From Bacillota bacterium (lineage in GTDB: Bacteria; Bacillota; UBA4882; UBA8346), in NCBI GenBank assembly GCA_023400055.1, contig JAEXFN010000061.1, positions 1-64,000 on the forward strand: a DNA stretch of 64,000 bases. The letters are read 5' to 3'. Below the pieces are notes generated by a model. The model did no database searches. It was given only the letters and a program-made list of their open reading frames with translations, and was not told the DNA's origin. The position numbers and the translations under genes were made by a program. Below, piece by piece: positions 1-8,722 of this stretch. The stretch's first letter is position 1. Each line of letters opens with the position of its first letter.

Positions 1-148
1 TTCCAAAGGGTGTCCCACTACACCCTTTGGTCCTGGGTCAGGACATGGAAGTCCAAAATCGGCTTAGCTAGGACGGCGAATAAAGCCGATGGTGTGGGGG
101 CAGGAATAGCCCCCATCGACCCTCAGTCTCTTAAATCATTGCTTACTG
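1..148. repeat. Hairpin-bearing intergenic repeat, copy 1
   Basis: This stretch matches 20262-20357. Both copies carry a perfect 11-bp stem (CCAAAGGGTGT at 3-13, ACACCCTTTGG at 20-30), a second stem (TGGGGGC at 95-101, GCCCCCA at 109-115) and the shared tail CATCGACCCTCAGTC. Copy 1 has about 50 extra bases between the stems, and these contain a third stem (ATCGGCTT / AAGCCGAT). No gene is visible at 1-357. The element may continue left of the window. Confidence 0.8.
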
Positions 149-357
149 TTTGAGAACATTCAGCGCTCGATTTTAGCAAAAGATTAACGTAACGCTTTCG
201 CGCGAGAAGTACTCTATCTTCATTCTGCTGCCGATGGTAGTATGTAGTATTCTGTAGGTTATCTCCGTCGTCCGCCGCGGATTGGCAGCGGTCCGTAAGG
301 GATGGGCCCGGTCCGCCGGCGGATCATCGCTGTTCCATCAGGTACGGCCGTTGGTCT

Positions 358-609
358 TGCAAGGGATCGTCTCATCCTTGTAAGGGATGGCAGGATCCTT
401 GCAGCGGATCCCCGGATCCGTGTCAGGGATGGCTTGATCCGAGTTAGGGACGGGCGGATCCCTGCAACGGATCGGCGCGTCCGTGTAAGGGATCGTTTTA
501 TTCTTACTTCCCCGAGAACCATCCCTACTTCTCCGAAGGCCATCCCTGGTTCTCCGGACACCATCCCGTTTCCCCGAATGCTCTCCTTGCTTCCCCGAGC
601 CCGGGAGAA
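358..609 (-). repeat. 21-bp tandem repeat array A
   Basis: Twelve consecutive units of exactly 21 bp, best read on the minus strand. Seven units have the form xGGATnnnnnnATCCnTnnCA. They are preceded on the minus strand by five units of the form GGGATGGnnTnCGGnGAAnnA. The same order of unit types occurs at 35049-35280 and 51889-52119. The minus-strand end AGACCAACGGCCGTACC (about 340-357) closely matches the end of the 35 kb copy. It lies downstream of the histidine kinase gene. Several open frames run through it, but they exist only because the period is a multiple of three. Confidence 0.9.
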
Positions 610-759
610 AGCGGACCGCGTTTTGGAGAAGTTGCTCCGGGGTCCGGGGCAGGCCGACCGAGCCGTGGGGAACCCCGATGGAGCCGCGGCACTTCTTCCC
701 CGGGCTTTGGGAAGGCCATCCGGACCGTCGGCCCGGCTTGGCGATCGGGATGCTATCAA

Positions 760-802
760 GAAACGGTCCGGCCGCGCGGGGGGACGCGGACCGGACCGTT
801 TC
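760..802. repeat. Inverted repeat downstream of the kinase gene
   Basis: A perfect 12-bp inverted repeat, GAAACGGTCCGG (760-771) and CCGGACCGTTTC (791-802), with a GC-rich loop. It is about 65 bp past the stop of the minus-strand histidine kinase gene. There is no clear T-tract, so it could be a processing or structural hairpin rather than a classical terminator. Confidence 0.6.
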
Positions 803-868
803 CGGAGAAGCAAAAGGTTGGCGCGGGAAATCCTCCACCGACCGCCGGGCGAAGGCCCGGAAACCGGC

Positions 869-2158
869 TTACTTGACCGGCGGCACCGGCAGTTTGATGG
901 TAAACTCGGTTCCGGCGTGCAAGGCGCTGGTCACGGCGATGGTGCCGCCGTGGCTCTCGATGATCGATTTGGCGATGGATAAGCCCAGTCCGGCCTGGCC
1001 CTTGGAACGGGACCCGTCCACTTGGTAAAAGCGGTCGAAGATCTTCGCGACATGCTGGGGAGCGATTCCCTCGCCGGTGTCCTTGATCTTCAGCCAGATC
1101 TTCTTTTCCTGCAGGAAAAGACGCAGCGTGATCCGGCCGCCCGCCGGAGTATGGCGGATGGCGTTATCCAGCAGGATATCGATGACCTGCCGGATCCGGA
1201 CGGCGTCGCCCAAGGCGGTGATCTCGCCGGTGACGGCCGCCGCCAGTTCGAGGCCCTGGGCCGCGGCGCTGGGTTTGAACGCTTCCAGACCGTCGGCCGC
1301 CACCTGGCTCAGGGAAAAAATTTGCTTATCCACCATGGGCTGGTTGGAATCGGAGCGCGCCAGAAATAGCAGGCCATCGACCAAGTGGGCCACCCGCCGG
1401 GCCTCGTCGCCGATGATGTTCAGCCATTCCCGCTGCGCGGCGACGCTGGCCTGCGGCTCATCGAGCACCACATCCAGCGTGGTTTGAATGATCGTAACCG
1501 GCGTGCGCAGCTCATGCGAGGCATCGGCGATAAAATCCTTCTGCTGCTGCCAGGCTTTCTGGATGGGCGCGATCGCCCACCTGGCCATCAAAAGGCTGCC
1601 CAGCAACGCTAAGACCAGGCAAACGAGGCCGATGGTCAGCGAGTTTTGAATGACCGAGCCCAGCGGGCTCATATCCTGAAACACCAGCAGCGTGCCGGCC
1701 GGGCGGGAGGCCGCCGTCTTTGAAAAGTAATAAGTGATGTCGCCGAAGCGGAGCATCCCATTGGCTTGGCGGATTTTCAAAACCTTGTTCAACAGTTGCC
1801 GCAGCTGAACCCGATCGAATGGTTGCTGGTCGGACGCGAAAGAGATCGTCCCGCCGGAGGTGGTTCTGATGAAGAAAATCGGCTTATCCGGTTCCCGCTG
1901 CGGCCGCCCGGGCGGTTTTGGTGGCAACTTGGGCGGCAGCGCGAACGGGTAAGGCGGGTTGTGGCCGGCAGGCGGCCCGGGGGTCCCCGGCAAAGCATCG
2001 GCTTTGAAGTTGGTCGCCAGTTGGCTGGCAAAGAAATTGGCATGCTGGATCAAATTGTTTCGCATGGAAAAGTAGGCGCTGGCGGTGATCACCACCAGCA
2101 AAAACGAGATGATCGCCAGATTGGTGACGACAAACTGCAACCGTAGCTTACGAAACAT
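869..2158 (-). CDS. Two-component sensor histidine kinase
   Basis: Membrane sensor kinase of 429 residues that phosphorylates the response regulator encoded just upstream. Membrane segments lie at about 9-31 and 173-197. The extracytoplasmic part between them has an unusual proline-rich stretch (about 55-90). The dimerisation and phosphorylation box DASHELRTP places the active histidine near 215. An N-box (LLDNAIRHTP, about 328-337), a G1 box (DTGEG, about 360) and a G2 box (GLGLS, about 390) complete the ATPase domain. I see no obvious HAMP domain. The start is the ATG at 2158, which overlaps the regulator stop by 11 bp with a GGAGGAAG-type site in the regulator's end. Longer upstream readings only reuse the regulator sequence. 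The signal it senses is unknown. Confidence 0.93.
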   Translation of the reverse strand: MFRKLRLQFVVTNLAIISFLLVVITASAYFSMRNNLIQHANFFASQLATNFKADALPGTPGPPAGHNPPYPFALPPKLPPKPPGRPQREPDKPIFFIRTTSGGTISFASDQQPFDRVQLRQLLNKVLKIRQANGMLRFGDITYYFSKTAASRPAGTLLVFQDMSPLGSVIQNSLTIGLVCLVLALLGSLLMARWAIAPIQKAWQQQKDFIADASHELRTPVTIIQTTLDVVLDEPQASVAAQREWLNIIGDEARRVAHLVDGLLFLARSDSNQPMVDKQIFSLSQVAADGLEAFKPSAAAQGLELAAAVTGEITALGDAVRIRQVIDILLDNAIRHTPAGGRITLRLFLQEKKIWLKIKDTGEGIAPQHVAKIFDRFYQVDGSRSKGQAGLGLSIAKSIIESHGGTIAVTSALHAGTEFTIKLPVPPVK

Positions 2159-2828
2159 CCTGTTTTTCTTCCTCCTGGAGATAATAACCCACGCCGCGCA
2201 CGGTCTTGATGCAAGGGGTATGTAACTTCTTGCGCAAATAATGAATATACAGGTCGATATTGGAGAATTCGCTCTTGGAGTAATAGCCCCATACCCGCTC
2301 AAAGATCCGTTCTTTGGTGATCACCTGCCCGGGATGGCTCATCAGCAGTTCGAGCAAGGAAGCTTCTTTGACGCTCAGTTGAATGGTTTGATTGCCCTTG
2401 ATGACTTCGTTTTTTAAGGGGTCCAGCCGCATGCCGGCCGCGCTGAGCGTATTGTCGACCATCACCCGGCTTTTGCGGCGCAGCAAGGCCCGCAAACGGG
2501 CCAGGAACTCCTCGGTGGAAAAAGGTTTGACCAGATAGTCGTCGGCGCCGCAGTCCAAGCCCTCGATCCGGTCTTTCAGGCCGTCTTTGGCGGTTGCAAA
2601 TAAAATCGGCACATCCAGTTTATGGCGGCGCAATTCCTTAATAATCGACTTGCCGTCCTGTCCCGGCAAGAGCCAGTCCAGCACGATGATGTCGTACTCT
2701 TCGGCCAAGGCCATGTCCAGGCCGGACTTGCCGTCGGTAGCGACATTGACAATATAACCGTTTTTTTGCAACAAATAGGTAAGCGTCTTGGTTAATTGTA
2801 CTTCGTCTTCGATTAATAATAATTTCAT
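2148..2828 (-). CDS. OmpR/PhoB-type response regulator
   Basis: DNA-binding response regulator of 226 residues. The receiver domain has the acidic pocket IEDE (6-9), the phospho-acceptor Asp51 in IIVLDWLLPG, and the conserved lysine in DDYLVKPFS. The C-terminal half (about 125-220) is a winged helix ending in TVRGVGYYL, typical of the OmpR/PhoB family. It is translationally coupled to the kinase gene by an 11-bp overlap. The start MKLLLIEDE at 2828 follows an AGGAGG about 13 bases upstream, a rather long spacing. Longer in-frame starts would add residues not seen in this family. Confidence 0.94.
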   Translation of the reverse strand: MKLLLIEDEVQLTKTLTYLLQKNGYIVNVATDGKSGLDMALAEEYDIIVLDWLLPGQDGKSIIKELRRHKLDVPILFATAKDGLKDRIEGLDCGADDYLVKPFSTEEFLARLRALLRRKSRVMVDNTLSAAGMRLDPLKNEVIKGNQTIQLSVKEASLLELLMSHPGQVITKERIFERVWGYYSKSEFSNIDLYIHYLRKKLHTPCIKTVRGVGYYLQEEEKQDVS

Positions 2829-3292
2829 CGCAATTTGATGTCCTCCTATATTTGGCAACATCATGTCGCTTGATAAAATTCCCTCCATGTTTTTCATATT
2901 TTTATATTTTAAACGACAAATGTTAGAATTAATAGAGAAACCAAGAAGTTTCAAAGGATATTATAGAAAATTAATGAGCCAATGCTTCAGGCCAAATTTA
3001 AGTTTCGGCAAAGGATGTTAGGAATCCATAAAAAACTCGCCAAATCGCGAAAAAATTTTTTGTGCGCCAGTCGCGCCCCGATGTTATAGTAAAGTAAACC
3101 ACTGTCATTCCAAATCGGAGGATGAACAACCGGACACGGATAGTAATGGACGCGGTGATCGACCGGAATATCCAAAGACAGATCCGACGTTTTAGCGCCG
3201 ATCCCGGAAAATACAGTGAAAGCCCGCTGCTTCGGAAAGAAACTGCTATTCGGTGAATCGCTTTACAAAGAAAACAGGAGGAGATGACGAAG
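2829..3292. other. Intergenic region, AT-rich, between divergent genes
   Basis: A 464-bp gap between the minus-strand two-component operon and the plus-strand methyltransferase. It is clearly more AT-rich than the coding sequence and presumably holds promoters for both directions. No promoter stands out with good boxes and spacing. Short open frames here have no ribosome-binding site or recognisable product. Confidence 0.6.
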
Positions 3293-4069
3293 ATGGACTC
3301 AGCCGAAGAGGGTATCTTCCGCGACCCTTTTACCGGGGAAACGCTGATCGAGACGGAGCAAGGCCTGGTCAATCCGGTGACCGGCCGGAGTTATCCGGAC
3401 CGGCACGGTTATTACGACTTCCTGCAGGAACGGGGCTTGCAGGGAGACAACCGGAAATACAGCGTTTTCTATGACCGAATCGCCTGGGTTTACAACTTCA
3501 GCAGCCGGTTCTTCCTTTTTCTGAAGTTTGGCGGCGAAGGCCGGGCCCGCCGGGAGTTCCTGGGAGAGCTGGCGATCGCGGCTGGCGACCGGGTTCTCGA
3601 AGTGTCCATCGGCACCGGGGATAACCTGCCCTACTTAAATCGCAACGCCCGCTATTTCGGGATCGATATCTCCCAAGGCATGCTGCGGATGGCCGTCCGC
3701 CACCTGCGGCGCTGGCGGATACCCGCCCGGCTGTGCCGGGCCGAGGCCGAGCGGCTGCCGTTCGGCGATGATTCGTTCGAGGTGGTCTTCCATCACGGCG
3801 GGATCAATTATTTTAACGATAAGGAGCTGGCGATCCGGGAGATGATCCGGGTAGCCAAACCTGGCGCGACCATTTTAATCTCCGATGAGACCGCTGCGGC
3901 GGTCCGCGCGATCTATCAGAAGAATCCGCTCTCGGCCAAATTGTACCGGGACGATAGCGCCGCCGTGGCCCCGGTCGATCTGGTGCCCGAGACGATGCAG
4001 GATCTCCGGGTCAAGATCGTCTATCAGGGGCTGGTTTATTGCCTGATCTTCAAAAAGCCGCTATCTTAA
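3293..4069 (+). CDS. Class I SAM-dependent methyltransferase
   Basis: Predicted cytoplasmic methyltransferase of 258 residues with a Methyltransf_11-type fold. Motif I, VLEVSIGTGDN (about 101-111), forms the SAM loop. YFGIDIS is the acidic motif II, and LPFGDDSFEVVFHHGG (about 160-175) fits motifs III-IV. The N-terminal 45 residues look like a short leader such as those in UbiE-like enzymes (DPFTGETL, GLVNPVTG). The substrate cannot be read from sequence. AGGAGG at 3276-3281 fits ATG 3293 (11-nt spacer) better than ATG 3284 (2 nt). The gene stands alone between the two-component system and sugar module 1. Confidence 0.85.
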   Translation: MDSAEEGIFRDPFTGETLIETEQGLVNPVTGRSYPDRHGYYDFLQERGLQGDNRKYSVFYDRIAWVYNFSSRFFLFLKFGGEGRARREFLGELAIAAGDRVLEVSIGTGDNLPYLNRNARYFGIDISQGMLRMAVRHLRRWRIPARLCRAEAERLPFGDDSFEVVFHHGGINYFNDKELAIREMIRVAKPGATILISDETAAAVRAIYQKNPLSAKLYRDDSAAVAPVDLVPETMQDLRVKIVYQGLVYCLIFKKPLS

Positions 4070-4279
4070 TTAACTCAACCGCTGCAAAATATAATCGTTT
4101 TTATTTTTTAACCGGCAGGAAGGAATATTCCAATTCAAGTAGAATATAGATATCTCATATTCGGAAAGCCATGCCGTCAAGTCAAATCGAGTGAATAAGT
4201 GCTGCTGATTTAAGCGCTTGACGTTTTAACTTTTGTTTTCATCCCGGTCTTGGCGGGCCGGGTTTCTCATTGGAGTATT

Positions 4280-4297
4280 AATAAAAGCGGTATTATT
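4280..4297. promoter_or_regulatory. LacI-type operator before the regulator gene
   Basis: AATAAAAGCGGTATTATT, a near-palindrome centred on AGCGGT. It differs by one base from 5340-5357, which lies before the importer operon. It sits just upstream of the LacI-family gene at 4313, which suggests autoregulation. Confidence 0.7.
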
Positions 4298-4312
4298 TAA
4301 GGATGGTAAAAA

Positions 4313-5323
4313 ATGCCCATCAATATCCAGGATGTGGCCGTTAAGGCCGGAGTTTGCGTGACCACGGTTTCCCGGGTGCTGAACAACAATGGCCGGGTGC
4401 GCGAGAGCAACCGGCAGAAGGTGCTGCAGGCCATCGCGGATTTGGGTTATAACCCGAATGCCGCCGCCCGGACCCTGGCCAAAGGAAAAACCGAGGTTTT
4501 GGGGATCATCCTTCCGACGCTCAATGATCCGTTCTGGGCCGATCTGGTCACCGCTATCGAACGCGCCGCCTTTGAGGAAGGTTACCTGGTGGCGTTGGCG
4601 CTGACCCTGGACAACAGCGATGAAGTCATCAAGAAACTCTGGGTCAAACTGTTCAGCGAGAGCCGGGTGGACGGGATCATGGTGATCGCGCCGGAGTATG
4701 AGACCGATTATATCTCGGAGTTGCGCAGCCGCAATTTTCCGCTGGTACTGCTGGACAATAACGAAAACAATTTAAAGGTCCCGTCGGTGGTGGTGGATAA
4801 CCTGAAAGGCGGCTACCTGGCCACCCGGCACCTGATCGAGCTGGGCCATACCCGGATCGGCCATATCGTCGGCGATCTGAAGTATCAATCGGCCCGGGGG
4901 CGGCTGCAAGGTTTCCGGAAAGCCATGAACCAGGCGGGACTGGCCATCCGGGAAGAATGGGTCCGTGAGGGGGGCTTTCATTTCGAGCGGGCCTTCCGGA
5001 TCGCCAGCGAGTGGTTGACGCGGCCGGAACGACCCACCGCGATCTTCGCCGCCGATGACGACATGGCCTCCGGATTGGTGGAAGCCGCCCGCCAGCTTCA
5101 TCTGAAGCTGCCCGAGGATCTATCGATCGTGGGATACGATGACAGCCCGTTTTGCTCCCGGGTCCTGCCGCGCCTGACGACGGTGCGCCAACCGGCGGCG
5201 GCCATGGCGAAGGAGGCCGTCCAATTATTATTGCGTTACATTGCCGCGAAACCGCCCCGGACCAAGACGGCCGTCATCGCGCCGGAACTGATCGTGCGCG
5301 AATCGACCCAGCGGATATCGTAG
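4313..5323 (+). CDS. LacI-family transcriptional regulator
   Basis: Sugar-responsive repressor of 336 residues. The N-terminal helix-turn-helix and hinge (MPINIQDVAVKAGV, TTVSRVLNN, then GYNPNAAARTL) are canonical LacI. Residues from about 60 form the periplasmic-binding-protein-like effector domain (VLGIILPTLNDPFW; late motifs LPEDLSIVGYDDSP and LTTVRQPAAAMA). It probably controls the importer, glycosidase and kinase genes that follow, because the same palindrome occurs before this gene and before the importer. A T-rich run directly after the stop may act as a weak terminator. Confidence 0.95.
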   Translation: MPINIQDVAVKAGVCVTTVSRVLNNNGRVRESNRQKVLQAIADLGYNPNAAARTLAKGKTEVLGIILPTLNDPFWADLVTAIERAAFEEGYLVALALTLDNSDEVIKKLWVKLFSESRVDGIMVIAPEYETDYISELRSRNFPLVLLDNNENNLKVPSVVVDNLKGGYLATRHLIELGHTRIGHIVGDLKYQSARGRLQGFRKAMNQAGLAIREEWVREGGFHFERAFRIASEWLTRPERPTAIFAADDDMASGLVEAARQLHLKLPEDLSIVGYDDSPFCSRVLPRLTTVRQPAAAMAKEAVQLLLRYIAAKPPRTKTAVIAPELIVRESTQRIS

Positions 5324-5339
5324 CTTTTTTTGCTTCAAA

Positions 5340-5357
5340 AATAAAAGCGCTATTATT
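5340..5357. promoter_or_regulatory. LacI-type operator before the importer operon
   Basis: AATAAAAGCGCTATTATT, a near-perfect palindrome centred on AGCGCT and the twin of 4280-4297. It lies 114 bp before the substrate-binding-protein gene, so it is the likely site through which the upstream LacI regulator controls sugar module 1. Confidence 0.75.
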
Positions 5358-5470
5358 TTGTTTCCGCGAAGGCGTCGAAGGAGGTGGAGGAACGGCTGAT
5401 GTTTTAAGTTGCCCTTGAGCAGGAGCACCGACGAAGATCGTACATTCTAAAAAGATAAAGGAGGCAGACC

Positions 5471-6775
5471 ATGAAATTCTCGAAAAGCAGGCGGTCCGCC
5501 ATCGGATTGCTGATGCTGTTCATTTTGGCGATAGGCTTATCGCCCGGCTGGTGCAAAAGCAAGACCACGATTCGCTTCGCCTATAATTTCACCGGCAATG
5601 ATCCCAAGGCGCCCATCTTTGAGCCGTACTTAAAGCAGTTTCAAAAGCAAAACCCGGACATCAACCTGGTATTGGAGCCCAATACCGCCGCGATGCCGGA
5701 TATCCAGGCCAAGATTTATACTGCGGCCGCCGCCGACAATCTGCCCGACGTCTTTCAATTCTGGCCCGGCCCCGGCATTCTCAAGAATCTGGTGGACGGC
5801 AAGAAGCTCGCCAACCTGAAAGATTACGTCACCCGCGACAAACAATTCAAGGAATATTTCAAACAGGATTTTTATTACGACGGTTCGGTCCGCTTCCAGA
5901 AGAACGGCCCGATCTGGGGTCTGCCTTGCGAACTGTACTACATGTATCTCGCGGTCAATAAAAAACTCTTTGCCAAGGCCGGCGCCGCCTACCCTAAGAC
6001 CTATGAAGACTTGAAGGCGATTATTCCCAAGTTCCGAGCCAAGGGCATCGTGCCGATCGCTATGGCCGGCAAGGACCAGGACCTCAACGTCTGTTTTTGG
6101 TTCGGGATGTTAAACCGTTTCGGCACCAATGACGAGATCAGCCAAGGGATCACCACCGGGGCGGTGGAAAAATACCCGGCGTTTCTGAAATCGGCCCAGG
6201 TCATCTACGATCTGGCGGGTCGCCACGCCTTCCCGGACGGCTGCGTGTCGTTGCAAGCCTCCGAGGCGCTCTCCCTGTTCGACCAGGGCAAGGCGGCGAT
6301 GTTTTACGGCGGGACCTGGTATTTCGGCAACGTCTCCGCCAAAACCGCGGCCGATTGCGACGTGATTCCGCTGTGGACCTTTGCCGACGGCAAGGGCGAT
6401 CCCCGGGAGTTGTTGGGCGGAGTCTCCCAGACCTATCTGGTCAGCAGCAAATCCTGGCAAGATCCGGCCAAACGGGCGGCCATCGACAAGTTCCTGCATC
6501 ACGTCATCAACCCGGCATTGGAGAACAAGCTGATCAATTATGCGGCGCCGATGCTCCCGGTGAAAGCCGGTCCGGATGTCAGCCCGCTGGTCGTCAAGGC
6601 TACCCAGCTGGAAAAATCGGCCTCGCGGCTGACGCCGAACTACGATTCCATCGGTTCCCAGCAAGGTAACGACGCGCTGAACAGCCTCTCCCAGGCCTTG
6701 TTGAACCGGTCGATCACTCCGTCAGAAGCCGTCAAGAAACTGGCCGCCGCCGTCAAAGCCGGCCTCCAGGATTAA
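5471..6775 (+). CDS. ABC sugar transporter, substrate-binding protein (CUT1)
   Basis: Extracytoplasmic solute-binding protein family 1, 434 residues, the capture subunit of a carbohydrate importer. A signal peptide spans about 1-29 (basic start, hydrophobic LLMLFILAIGL). A cysteine follows in SPGWC, but the tryptophan before it does not fit a lipobox. The mature start TTIRFAYNFTGND and the conserved GKAAMFYGGTWY region are typical of the family. AAAGGAGG precedes the ATG. No ATPase is encoded nearby, so a shared MsmX-like ATPase elsewhere probably energises the system. Gene order and neighbours suggest an oligosaccharide that feeds the GH4 enzyme. Confidence 0.93.
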   Translation: MKFSKSRRSAIGLLMLFILAIGLSPGWCKSKTTIRFAYNFTGNDPKAPIFEPYLKQFQKQNPDINLVLEPNTAAMPDIQAKIYTAAAADNLPDVFQFWPGPGILKNLVDGKKLANLKDYVTRDKQFKEYFKQDFYYDGSVRFQKNGPIWGLPCELYYMYLAVNKKLFAKAGAAYPKTYEDLKAIIPKFRAKGIVPIAMAGKDQDLNVCFWFGMLNRFGTNDEISQGITTGAVEKYPAFLKSAQVIYDLAGRHAFPDGCVSLQASEALSLFDQGKAAMFYGGTWYFGNVSAKTAADCDVIPLWTFADGKGDPRELLGGVSQTYLVSSKSWQDPAKRAAIDKFLHHVINPALENKLINYAAPMLPVKAGPDVSPLVVKATQLEKSASRLTPNYDSIGSQQGNDALNSLSQALLNRSITPSEAVKKLAAAVKAGLQD

Positions 6776-6815
6776 TACCGGCAAGACCTGAAAATTTAGA
6801 AGCTTATTACGCAGC

Positions 6816-6845
6816 AAGGCGGGGGAAATCGGAATCCCCCGCCTT
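6816..6845 (+). terminator. Hairpin between binding protein and permease
   Basis: Perfect 11-bp stem AAGGCGGGGGA / TCCCCCGCCTT with an 8-nt loop and no T-tract. It sits between the binding-protein and first permease genes, where such hairpins commonly act as partial terminators or protect the upstream mRNA, giving more binding protein than permease. Confidence 0.65.
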
Positions 6846-6862
6846 CTCCGGGAGGCGGTTGC

Positions 6863-7738
6863 GTGGACTCGAAAAGAAACAAGACCATCGGTTTATTCTT
6901 GCTGCCGGCTCTCTTTCTGTATACGGCCTTCGTGGTCGCATCGATCGTCCGGGTGATCTATTATTCTTTCTTTAAATGGAACGGGATCACCGGCCGGCAT
7001 TTCATCGGCCTGGCCAATTTCGGCAATCTGCTGACCGACGAGTCGGTGCGGGCGGCACTGTGGAACAATCTGATCGCCATCGCCCTGGCCATCGTGGTCC
7101 AGATCGGGCTGGCACTGATCCTGGCGATCGCTTTGTCCAATTGCCAGCGGGGGATGCAGCTCTACCGGACCATCTATTTCTTTCCGGTAGTGATCTCGGC
7201 GGTGGCGGTGGCCATGATGTTCGGCCAGTTTATGAAGGGAGATTACGGCCTGATCAACGGATTGCTGCGCGCAGTCGGTCTGGGATCGCTGAGCCGCCTG
7301 TGGCTCTCCGATCCCCACACCGCGGTACTGGCGTCCTTGATGCCGCAGACGCTACAGTACATAGGCTGGCATTTGATCATTTTGCTGGCGGGGATTTTTA
7401 ATATCCCGGACAGCCTGTATGAGGCCGCTTATTTGGACGGGGTCGGTTATTTTCAGAAGATCCGCTATATCACCCTGCCGTTGCTGTGGGAGGTCATGCA
7501 GATCTGCATCATCTTCGCGGTGACCGGTTCGTTGCAGGGCTTTACCCATGTGATGGTTCTGACCGGTGGCGGGCCCAACTCCCTGACCGAACTGGTGGGA
7601 CTGCTGATGTACCACCGGACCTTCCAGTGGATGCAATTCGGTTACGGCAGTTCGATCGCCACGGCCATCTTCGCGCTCGGCTTATTCTTTTCGATCATTT
7701 TCAAACGATACTTTTCCGCGGAAAAGATCGAGTTTTAA
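6863..7738 (+). CDS. ABC sugar permease, MalF-type
   Basis: Inner-membrane permease subunit of 291 residues with six predicted membrane helices, CUT1 family. The EAA loop that contacts the ATPase is at about 188-205 (LYEAAYLDGVGYFQKI), followed by TLPLL. It starts with GTG after GGGAGGCGG. It pairs with the next gene to form the channel. The gap from the binding protein holds a strong hairpin. Confidence 0.93.
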   Translation: MDSKRNKTIGLFLLPALFLYTAFVVASIVRVIYYSFFKWNGITGRHFIGLANFGNLLTDESVRAALWNNLIAIALAIVVQIGLALILAIALSNCQRGMQLYRTIYFFPVVISAVAVAMMFGQFMKGDYGLINGLLRAVGLGSLSRLWLSDPHTAVLASLMPQTLQYIGWHLIILLAGIFNIPDSLYEAAYLDGVGYFQKIRYITLPLLWEVMQICIIFAVTGSLQGFTHVMVLTGGGPNSLTELVGLLMYHRTFQWMQFGYGSSIATAIFALGLFFSIIFKRYFSAEKIEF

Positions 7739-7753
7739 GGGGTGTGCTTTTGA

Positions 7754-8629
7754 ATGGCCAACCGATCCATGATTTTCGCCGGGAAGCTGCCGGGTAAAGC
7801 GAAAGCCGGCCTGAATACCGGCGCGATCTTCTCCCAAGTCCTATTGATGGCGGCGGCGGCCGCGACGCTGGTTCCCATGCTCTGGGTCCTCGTCAGCTCT
7901 TTTAAGGATAACAACCAGATCTTCGCCGCATCCTTTGGCCTGCCGCAGGTTTGGCATTTTGAAAATTATGCCCGGGCCTGGATCGTCGGAAATATCGGCG
8001 CCTGTTTTCTCAACAGCGGGCTGGTGGCGGTGGTCTCGGTCCTGGGTATTTTGTATATCGCGGCGATGGCCGCTTACGTTCTGGCGCGGTACCGCTTCCG
8101 GCTCAACTTCGCGCTGTATTCCTATTTTTTGATGGGCCTGATGATCCCGTGGGCGTCCAATCTTTTGCCACTGTTTTTAACCTTAAAGGCGCTGCAAGTG
8201 TACGACACACTGTGGGCGTTGATTCTGCCCTATGTCTCATTTGAACTGCCGTTCGCCATCTTCATCCTGACCGGGTTCATGAAGACGATCCCCAGCGAGC
8301 TGGAAGAGGCGGCCCTGATCGACGGCGGATCGCGCTGGGTGGTCTTTATCCGGGTGATCCTGCCCCTGAGCAAGCCGGCCCTGGCCACCGTGGCGGTGTT
8401 GACCTTTCTGGACGTCTGGAACGAGTACCTGTTTGCGCTGGTATTTCTGAATAACCCGGCCAAGTTCACCCTGCCGCTGGGGCTGGCGGCCTTTCAAACC
8501 GCCCGGGTGGCTCAGTACGGCGTGATTATGGCCGGCATCATCATCTCGGTCATCCCGGTCCTGATCCTCTACGGGCTGCTGCAGAAACAGGTCATCAAGG
8601 GAATGACCGCCGGGGCCTTGAAGGGATGA
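7754..8629 (+). CDS. ABC sugar permease, MalG-type
   Basis: Second permease subunit, 291 residues, six predicted helices. The EAA motif ELEEAALIDGGSRWVVF, then ILPLSKPAL, marks the ATPase contact. The C-terminus QKQVIKGMTAGALKG is the usual MalG-type end. It begins 15 bp after the first permease, so the two are co-transcribed. Confidence 0.93.
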   Translation: MANRSMIFAGKLPGKAKAGLNTGAIFSQVLLMAAAAATLVPMLWVLVSSFKDNNQIFAASFGLPQVWHFENYARAWIVGNIGACFLNSGLVAVVSVLGILYIAAMAAYVLARYRFRLNFALYSYFLMGLMIPWASNLLPLFLTLKALQVYDTLWALILPYVSFELPFAIFILTGFMKTIPSELEEAALIDGGSRWVVFIRVILPLSKPALATVAVLTFLDVWNEYLFALVFLNNPAKFTLPLGLAAFQTARVAQYGVIMAGIIISVIPVLILYGLLQKQVIKGMTAGALKG

Positions 8630-8722
8630 CCCTGGCCGTGCCTTCTGCGCGGTGCCGAGGAACCATTTGCAAATCTTAAAAAAGGAGCGCTTCACGTCAC
8701 GAAGCGAAGGAGTGGAATCAGC

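Noticed and set aside
302..982. Long open frames across array A and the flanking GC-rich region on both strands
   Set aside because: They exist because a 21-bp period keeps any frame open. There is no ribosome site, no known domain, and the product is Arg/Pro/Ser-rich low complexity.
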